DNA of 39,191 bases from JBDRHL01 sp043816955. GTDB lineage: Bacteria; Planctomycetota; Phycisphaerae; Sedimentisphaerales; CAYZTY01. Positions 34,407-39,191 of the stretch are shown piece after piece. Below the pieces are notes generated by a model, which ran no database searches, was not told the DNA's origin, and saw only the letters and a program-made list of their open reading frames with translations. Made by a program: the position numbers and the translations under genes. Numbering within the stretch: position 1 is the first letter of the stretch; the number at the start of each line of letters is the position of its first letter. The stretch covers positions 1-39,191 of the forward strand of contig JBDRHL010000032.1 of assembly GCA_043816955.1 (NCBI GenBank). The letters are read 5' to 3'.

Positions 34407-35051
34407 ATGGGAAGATACCCGATATTTCTGGATATGACCGGACGTAGGGTCGTCCTGATCGGTGGAGGCCGCGTTGCATTTCGAAAAGCACAAGCCCTGC
34501 TTGATAGCGGCGCAAGACTTGTAATTATCGCGGAGCACTTCGATAAACTCTTCGAAGCCATCGCCAAACTGAAACAGGTCGAACTTGTTGAAGCCAGGTA
34601 CTCCGGCGAGTACCTTACAGGTGCTTTAATGGTAATTGCCGCCACAAACGACAATCTCCTCAATGAGCGTATATTCAACGACTGCAGACAGGCCGACATT
34701 CTCTGCAATATTGTTGATGCCCCAAGTCATTGCGATTTCTTAGTACCAGCCGTGGTCAAACGAGGCAATCTGACCTTCGCTATCAGCACTGAGGGCAATT
34801 GCCCTGCCTATGCGGGTCATATACGCAAAAAGCTGGAGAAAATATTCACCGAAGAGCATGGCCGGTTTCTCGCCGAACTGGAAAAACTGCGTCAGCAGAT
34901 CTTCGCAATAGTCCCCGACAAATCTGAACGCAAAATTCTGCTCGGACGCCTTGCTGACGACGAGTCATTCGATTACTTTATAGAAAAGGGCCCGGCTGCA
35001 TGGAACAACCGGGCCGATCAGCTCATCAAAAAAGCCCCCACTACTTGCTAG
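34407..35051 (+). CDS. Precorrin-2 dehydrogenase / sirohydrochlorin ferrochelatase-type protein (CysG N-terminal domain)
   Basis: This 214-residue protein matches the N-terminal part of CysG and the stand-alone SirC/Met8-type enzymes. These use NAD to oxidise precorrin-2 and may insert iron to make siroheme or a haem precursor. The N-terminus YPIFLDMTGRRVVLIGGG is the NAD-binding fold, followed by KAQALLDSGA, IAATND and the second block NIVDAPSHCDFLVPAVVKRGNLTFAISTEG. No methyltransferase domain or other tetrapyrrole gene is next to it. It converges with rplU, with 2 bases between the stops. Confidence 0.9.
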   Translation: MGRYPIFLDMTGRRVVLIGGGRVAFRKAQALLDSGARLVIIAEHFDKLFEAIAKLKQVELVEARYSGEYLTGALMVIAATNDNLLNERIFNDCRQADILCNIVDAPSHCDFLVPAVVKRGNLTFAISTEGNCPAYAGHIRKKLEKIFTEEHGRFLAELEKLRQQIFAIVPDKSERKILLGRLADDESFDYFIEKGPAAWNNRADQLIKKAPTTC

Positions 35052-35053
35052 GG

Positions 35054-35383
35054 CTACACTTCAATCTTTTCAACTATCACATGCAGAAAACTTTGCCTGT
35101 GTCCGATCCGCTTTTGGCTATTTTTACGCCTTCGCCGATACGCCGGGTAGATCTTCGGGCCTCTGACGACACTATCTTCAGCGCTCGTCTGGAATCTGGC
35201 AACTATCCTGGCACCTTCAACATATGGCGTACCGATCTGCACTTTCTCACCATCAGCAATAAATAAAACTTTGTCAAGAACGACAGAATCGGCATCCGGC
35301 GCAACTTCCGTCAATTCTATATCCAGACTGTCCCCCTCAGATACCAGGTATTGCTTCGAACCCTGCTCTAACACTGCATACAT
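35054..35383 (-). CDS. rplU: 50S ribosomal protein L21
   Basis: ATG 35383, with GGGAG seven bases upstream, gives 109 residues, normal for L21; the frame is open to 35425. MYAVLEQGSKQYLV, VLFIADGEKVQIGTPYVEGARI and the C-terminal YRRRRKNSQKRIGHRQSF are L21 hallmarks. L21 binds 23S rRNA domain I. Its usual partner rpmA (L27) does not follow, because the next gene downstream is on the other strand. A possible promoter is TTTACA with TAGCAT at 17 bases, on the minus strand upstream of the gene. Confidence 0.94.
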   Translation of the reverse strand: MYAVLEQGSKQYLVSEGDSLDIELTEVAPDADSVVLDKVLFIADGEKVQIGTPYVEGARIVARFQTSAEDSVVRGPKIYPAYRRRRKNSQKRIGHRQSFLHVIVEKIEV

Positions 35384-35537
35384 TTCAAAACTCCCATGTT
35401 GTACCATCGAACCAAACTTAGTCAAACATGCTAAATGTTTCCCACTATCTTGTAAAGCAAATAATCATTATTTTTAGCTCTATTGTTGCATAAACGCCGA
35501 AAATCCGGCAAAATGTTTGTTTTACGGGAGCTTTATC

Positions 35538-36374
35538 ATGGATATTGCGATGATTAACGACGATTTGCTTCCTGCCAAAGACCTTCCATCGGCGCATCTT
35601 GACAGAGGCACATTCTTCGGTGACGGCGTTTATGAGGTTATAAGAACCTGCAACCGCAGGATCTTTGCCCTCCGGGAGCATCTCGACAGGTTCCAAAGAA
35701 GCCTCGCGGCGATCGAAATTAGCGGCATTGACATGAATCTCATCAGATGCCGGATTGAAAAGGCATTGGACGCCGCCGATATCCCAGACGCAAAAATCTA
35801 TTTTCATGTCACAAGGGGTTCAGAACCGCGCAGCCACGTGAATCGGAACGATCTCCAGCCGAATTTCTTTCTCACTGTAAGCGATCTGCCGGATGTCCGC
35901 ATGCAGAGGCAAAGCGGCATTGCCGTTTCAACATATCCTGACTGCCGCTGGAAAAGATGCCACATAAAGTCACTTAACCTCCTGCCCAACATTCTTGCCA
36001 AGCGCGACGCTGCCAGAAAAGGTTGTGACGAAGCAATATTTGTTGATGAAAACAATTTGATCACGGAAGGTGCAGGCTCGGCATTTTTCGCTGTGACGAA
36101 TTCCTCTCTCCAGACCGCACCGCTCACCGCAAACATTCTGCCCTCGATCACGCGAGAATATGTCATCAAAGCTGCTAAGCAAATCGGCATACAGGTCATC
36201 GAAAAATCCTTCACTCCCGATCAGGCCGCTAAAGCTGATGAACTCTTTATCGCAGTAACTACAAAGGACCTGCTGGGCACCGTTTGTTTCAACGGGGAAA
36301 AAATCAGCAGCGGAAGGGTCGAAAATATAACCACTTCGCTGTATAATCGGTATATCAGTTATCTTCAGGCATAA
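35538..36374 (+). CDS. Class IV PLP aminotransferase (D-alanine/branched-chain type)
   Basis: The ATG at 35538 has GGGAG seven bases upstream; a TTG at 35517 opens the frame earlier. The 278-residue enzyme belongs to fold-type IV. HLDRGTFFGDGVYEVIRT is the N-terminal block, the catalytic lysine lies in IKSLNLLPNILAKRDA, and DEAIFVDENNLITEGAGSAFF carries the cofactor-binding Glu. The K-S-L-N-L-L sequence is closest to D-amino-acid transaminases, but branched-chain aminotransferase or aminodeoxychorismate lyase cannot be excluded. No neighbouring pathway genes help. Confidence 0.85.
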   Translation: MDIAMINDDLLPAKDLPSAHLDRGTFFGDGVYEVIRTCNRRIFALREHLDRFQRSLAAIEISGIDMNLIRCRIEKALDAADIPDAKIYFHVTRGSEPRSHVNRNDLQPNFFLTVSDLPDVRMQRQSGIAVSTYPDCRWKRCHIKSLNLLPNILAKRDAARKGCDEAIFVDENNLITEGAGSAFFAVTNSSLQTAPLTANILPSITREYVIKAAKQIGIQVIEKSFTPDQAAKADELFIAVTTKDLLGTVCFNGEKISSGRVENITTSLYNRYISYLQA

Positions 36375-36401
36375 TAATTATTTGCCGGCTCTATACCCCA
36401 G

Positions 36402-36439
36402 AGCAGCCTCAATCCTCTGTTATAAGTATGGCTGCTTTT
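36402..36439 (+). terminator. Possible terminator after the aminotransferase gene
   Basis: AGCAGCC (36402-36408) pairs perfectly with GGCTGCT (36430-36436), followed by TTT. The 21-base loop is long for an intrinsic terminator, so confidence is modest. Confidence 0.4.
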
Positions 36440-36502
36440 GAAACGGCGGTCTTAGGAAACGAAAGTAATCAGTTGTCCACGCCTGACACAGGGAAAACTA
36501 AC

Positions 36503-36576
36503 AGGCGGCGGTGGGATTCGAACCCACGAATAACGGTTTTGCAAACCGTCGCCTTAGGCCGCTTGGCTACGCCGCC
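36503..36576 (-). tRNA. tRNA-Cys (anticodon GCA)
   Basis: Seventy-four bases on the minus strand fold into a complete cloverleaf. The acceptor stem GGCGGCG pairs with CGCCGCC. The anticodon arm is ACGGT-TTGCAAA-ACCGT with GCA in the loop, and the T arm is GTGGG-TTCGAAT-CCCAC. The discriminator base is U, the base expected for tRNA-Cys; CCA is not encoded. Its 5' end faces the integrase gene, and a TTGACC at 36616-36621 (minus strand) may be part of its own promoter. Confidence 0.95.
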
Positions 36577-36950
36577 AACCTCTTTATTTACAATACCTTA
36601 CGGCAATCTCTAATAGGTCAAAAATCCACTTGTGCTGCGAATTATGCTGATAGCGTTTCAAACCTTATCACAAATTCAGACTATATATCATTTTCAGGCT
36701 GTTTGTCAATACGGCTCTTAGGCTAATTGTTTTTTGTATCTGTATTTAGTACACTGTACAACAATATTAGCCTCTGAGACAAAGTGTGTTAGAGTTTTTC
36801 GTGTCTCCTCTTCCCTAAAATCACTCCTGAAGCCTCTGAGATGTCTCAGGAAGACAAATCTCTTCTTTCCCCGCCCCTTTTTCCTCGTCCAAAATTCCTC
36901 ACGTCCTAGAGAACACCTGAGAGCTTGTGGGAATATCTTGCAATTTTTCA
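36577..36950. other. Spacer between tRNA-Cys and integrase, with repeats
   Basis: This stretch becomes AT-rich towards the integrase. AGCCTCTGAGA occurs twice in the same direction (36769-36779 and 36831-36841), and the second copy overlaps the inverted repeat CTGAGA-TG-TCTCAG (36836-36849). These could be integrase or excisionase arm-binding sites. A 77-codon minus-strand frame (36718-36951) overlaps the integrase stop but lacks a ribosome site and any domain. Confidence 0.4.
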
Positions 36951-38000
36951 TTAGCCAATCGACGGGACTGAATTGACTGCCGCTTTTTGTTGTTCTGTCA
37001 ACATACCGGTGTAATACCGTTCGTTTACGATATAGGTGGAATGCCCCAAAACTTGCATAGCCACTTCTGGTGCAACACCAGCATCCTTCATCAATGTATT
37101 ACAGGTTTTCCTCAGATCATGGAGAGTACAATCCTTTATTCCCGCTTTTTTTATCAAATTTTCAAACCACTTATCTACGGAGTAATAAAATGTTTTTGGT
37201 TTTTCAAATATATACTCATTAGTCCTCTGAACACACAATTCAGCTAAAATTTCTGCTGTCTCATGACGCAAAGAGACAGACCTACTTTTTCTGGTCTTTG
37301 TTCGAGCATCTTCTCTATTAACCACACAAAGCTTTCCCTGCTCAAAATCTACGTCCATCCATTTTAGATACGCAATTTCCCCACGCCTTAACCCATGGTA
37401 ATAAGCTAATGAAATTGCTGCTTTATGCCTTAAATCGCCCGCTGCAATCAATATCGCTTTTACCTCATCCACCGTTAAAATTTGTGGTATTTTTCGTTCA
37501 TCATGCAAAAATAATCTGTGGGGACCAAGCAATTTATTGGCTGGAATTATCTCAGCCCTAACCGCATAGCTCAACGCTGACCTGATGGCTGAAATGTGCT
37601 TGTTAACTGTACGAGGAGTAAGCCCTTTTTTTAATTGAATCTGACGAAAATATCTGATCGTTTTTGGCGTAATGTCGATTATATTCTTTGGGTTACAGGC
37701 CTTACCAAGTGCCATCAAAGCTTCCTTATGACCCGCAATGGTCTTTGGTGCTAAATCAATATCAGGTGAATTTGTTAAATCTTCGAGGTGCTTAATTACC
37801 CACTCGTCATAACTGATTTTAACTGGTATATGATATTCATTATTTCGAAAATCTTGCTGTAATTTGGCTTGAAATTCCCTTGCATCTTCCATTCGCCTGA
37901 AAGTTTTTGCCGGATTTTTTCCGGTACAGGGATCAATCCATCTGATAAGATAACGCATCCCCCTTTTGCCTCTTCTTTTTGTGATCCAAATGCTACTCAT
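36951..38000 (-). CDS. int: Tyrosine recombinase (integrase)
   Basis: The 349-residue integrase has an N-terminal arm-binding domain (about 1-60, ending in a basic helix) and a SAM-like core-binding domain (about 65-155). A catalytic domain follows. Catalytic residues are visible: Arg in YHGLRRGEI, Lys in TKTRKSRSVSL, His and Arg in LHDLRKTCNT, His in LGHSTY and the nucleophile Tyr in NERYYTGML. GGAG lies 8-9 bases before the ATG. It should integrate and excise the element that lies to the right. Confidence 0.92.
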   Translation of the reverse strand: MSSIWITKRRGKRGMRYLIRWIDPCTGKNPAKTFRRMEDAREFQAKLQQDFRNNEYHIPVKISYDEWVIKHLEDLTNSPDIDLAPKTIAGHKEALMALGKACNPKNIIDITPKTIRYFRQIQLKKGLTPRTVNKHISAIRSALSYAVRAEIIPANKLLGPHRLFLHDERKIPQILTVDEVKAILIAAGDLRHKAAISLAYYHGLRRGEIAYLKWMDVDFEQGKLCVVNREDARTKTRKSRSVSLRHETAEILAELCVQRTNEYIFEKPKTFYYSVDKWFENLIKKAGIKDCTLHDLRKTCNTLMKDAGVAPEVAMQVLGHSTYIVNERYYTGMLTEQQKAAVNSVPSIG

Positions 38001-38016
38001 GACACATACTCCTTTT

Positions 38017-38049
38017 TGCCTAATTAAATATCATTTCTTAGATTAGGCA
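38017..38049. repeat. Inverted repeat upstream of the integrase start
   Basis: TGCCTAAT (38017-38024) and ATTAGGCA (38042-38049) are a perfect 8-base inverted repeat with a 17-base loop, 17 bases upstream of the integrase ATG. It could be an operator controlling the integrase or a leader hairpin. Confidence 0.45.
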
Positions 38050-38124
38050 CACACCACATAAATTCACCTCATATTTATTGCAAACTTTTTTTACTGAAAA
38101 TTTGAAAAAATATCCTCAGACTAA

Positions 38125-38364
38125 TCAGCGGAATATGGAATGTGGCGGCAAGTTCAAGGGGCTAAAGTCCTTATAAAGCCAAGCCGTAGGGTACATACTC
38201 TTGAATCGTTCTATATCTCCGACATCTATTTTACGACCATCACCAACCATGTAATAAGTACAATCGTTCTCGTCATAAAATGTCACAATCCAATCCTTTG
38301 ACCATCGACACCAGACTTGGCCTCCTCTTTTGTTTCCGACATGCATTGCAGCTTGCTTATACAT
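38125..38364 (-). CDS. Small unknown protein of the element
   Basis: The ATG at 38364 with AGGGG seven bases upstream gives 79 residues; the frame is open from a TTG at 38397 that overlaps the HTH gene stop. The sequence is rich in Trp, Tyr and Asp (WCRWSKDWIVTFYDENDCTYYMV), with no known domain. It lies between the HTH gene and the integrase. Confidence 0.55.
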   Translation of the reverse strand: MYKQAAMHVGNKRGGQVWCRWSKDWIVTFYDENDCTYYMVGDGRKIDVGDIERFKSMYPTAWLYKDFSPLNLPPHSIFR

Positions 38365-38393
38365 AACAATACCCCTATCACACACATCAATTT

Positions 38394-38594
38394 TCAATAT
38401 AACTTATTTTCCACTTTTGAACTTTCCACCAGTATTTTCAAGTCACTCAAAGTAAACCGGACCCTGCCCGATATTTTTCGATAGGGTAATTTCCCCTTAC
38501 GCAACTGCCAGTTTATGCTGCTCTCCGGCACATTGAGTATCTTTGCTGCCTCTTCTTTTGTGTATGTTAGTTTTGGCAGAGAAACATCGCTCAT
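38394..38594 (-). CDS. Excisionase-like helix-turn-helix protein
   Basis: The 66-residue protein carries a MerR-type winged helix of the excisionase/AlpA group: LTYTKEEAAKILNVPESSINWQLRKGKLPYRK, then GRVRFTLSDLKILVE. Such proteins bend DNA to direct the integrase towards excision or regulate it. AGGA lies seven bases before the ATG. It is encoded upstream of the integrase on the same strand. Confidence 0.78.
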   Translation of the reverse strand: MSDVSLPKLTYTKEEAAKILNVPESSINWQLRKGKLPYRKISGRVRFTLSDLKILVESSKVENKLY

Positions 38595-38676
38595 GGCTAT
38601 ATCCTGATGGGCAATTACTTTGTTCTTTATATCTTTATTTCTATAAATAGAACAATATAAGGCTTTTTCAGAGTTA

Positions 38677-39096
38677 CTACTTTCCGGAGTCGTTGGTATG
38701 ATGCTTTATAACCCATTGTTGATAATTTGCTGCTAAAGCTGGAATCTCTAAAAATCTTTTATCGCACCAAAATCCCTGACGCCAAAACCGAAAAATCTCA
38801 TTCATTTCAAAATACTTTATTAAGTATACACTCAAGTTATATTTCTTTTTGTAGTCATCAATAATCAAGTTAAAACATCGTTTCCTATAACTGATTTTAT
38901 CCCGATACACTTCACTCACGGCCTTGACATAAACAATTGTTCGTTCAGTTTCGGGTCTTGTGTGCTTTTCCACAAATCTTTGACTCTCAGCAACAATGAA
39001 TTGACTGTCGTCGTCCCATATAATTCTGTTCCCCGCATTTTGGATTAGATCGGACGTTGTCCCGATCGTAGTTGGAGGTTTGAATGGCCACTCCAT
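38677..39096 (-). CDS. Unknown protein of the element
   Basis: This 139-residue protein has no domain I recognise. It is charged and rich in aromatic residues (FRFWRQGFWCDKRF, YQQWVIKHH). It is encoded 10 bases after the end of the partial gene at the window edge and 82 bases before the HTH gene, so it is probably in the same transcript. The ribosome site is weak. Confidence 0.5.
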   Translation of the reverse strand: MEWPFKPPTTIGTTSDLIQNAGNRIIWDDDSQFIVAESQRFVEKHTRPETERTIVYVKAVSEVYRDKISYRKRCFNLIIDDYKKKYNLSVYLIKYFEMNEIFRFWRQGFWCDKRFLEIPALAANYQQWVIKHHTNDSGK

Positions 39097-39106
39097 TTAT
39101 CATAGT

Positions 39107-39191
39107 TTACGCTACCCTTGAGTTTCCGTCAATTCTTTCTTCTTCAGCTAACTCTTTCAGCTTTGCTTCCAACATCCACAACTGTTGATAG
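39107..39191 (-). CDS. C-terminal end of an unknown protein (partial)
   Basis: The last 27 residues of a minus-strand gene enter from the right edge, ending ...GNSRVA before a TAA at 39107-39109. The visible part contains the acidic, coiled-coil-like stretch LEAKLKELAEEERID. Nothing more can be said. Confidence 0.45.
   Translation of the reverse strand, partial: YQQLWMLEAKLKELAEEERIDGNSRVA

Larger units (their letters stand above)
36718..39191. mobile_element. Left edge of an integrated mobile element (boundaries uncertain)
   Basis: From about 36700 the sequence is visibly more AT-rich than the genes to the left. It carries a tyrosine integrase, an excisionase-like HTH gene and small unknown genes, all on the minus strand. 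The element continues past the window. The attachment site was not identified. Confidence 0.6.

Noticed and set aside
36428..36726. Plus-strand frames over the tRNA region
   Set aside because: They run through the tRNA-Cys gene in antisense and are artefacts.
36718..36951. 77-residue frame after the integrase
   Set aside because: It overlaps the integrase stop by TAATG but has no Shine-Dalgarno sequence, a basic low-quality sequence, and covers the candidate arm sites.
1..39191. CRISPR array
   Set aside because: No regularly spaced direct repeats and no cas genes were seen.

Overview
The window looks like a chromosomal segment of an anaerobic member of the Planctomycetota, probably Phycisphaerae and close to Sedimentisphaerales. 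This is inferred from style only: WPxFRG-type PQQ-like beta-propellers, a planctomycete-like SGNH hydrolase, a secreted propeller ending in a dockerin-like EF-hand pair, and many oxygen-sensitive Fe-S and tungsten enzymes. No rRNA or other phylogenetic marker is present to confirm it.

Layout. (1) 1-1463: an IS701-like transposase with a frame change at an A8 run, lying 52 bases beyond the end of the main operon. (2) 1516-20709, minus strand: fourteen genes packed with overlaps or gaps of at most 18 bases, except one 70-base gap that holds a near-consensus promoter. The upstream half encodes a four-cluster ferredoxin, a tungsten aldehyde:ferredoxin oxidoreductase (AOR), a membrane-anchored PQQ-like propeller, a GT4 glycosyltransferase, a LolD/MacB-type ATPase, an FtsX-type permease and a second propeller. 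The half behind the internal promoter encodes an NHL propeller, a tiny Tat-type four-cysteine protein, a Tat ferredoxin, a NapH-like membrane Fe-S protein, a third PQQ-like propeller, a NuoE-NuoF fusion and a GltD-like FAD protein with NuoG-type ferredoxin domains. (3) 20710-21118: a spacer with a strong plus-strand promoter and a possible small RNA ending in a U-tract. (4) 21119-25445, minus: a GntR/LacI-type regulator followed by an unknown protein, an SGNH hydrolase and a C45-like Ntn hydrolase. An AraR-like palindrome lies upstream. (5) 26004-27985, plus: a zinc-ribbon membrane protein and the dockerin propeller protein. (6) 27992-36374: housekeeping and small accessory genes (nrnA, ribF, a metal-permease candidate with a Fur-family regulator, manA, a redoxin lipoprotein, a CDP-alcohol phosphatidyltransferase, a siroheme-synthase N-domain protein, rplU and a class IV aminotransferase). 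(7) 36503-39191: tRNA-Cys, then the AT-rich edge of an integrated element with a tyrosine integrase, an excisionase-like HTH protein and unknown small genes running off the window.

How the genes may work together. The AOR and its ferredoxin, with the NuoEF-like and GltD/NuoG-like proteins, contain the parts of an NAD(P)-linked, possibly electron-bifurcating aldehyde oxidoreductase. No hydrogenase catalytic subunit is present. Between them lie membrane and exported Fe-S proteins and four propellers, which could form a membrane or periplasmic branch of the same electron pathway. This is inference from gene content and packing. Whether these proteins form one system is the main open question in the window.
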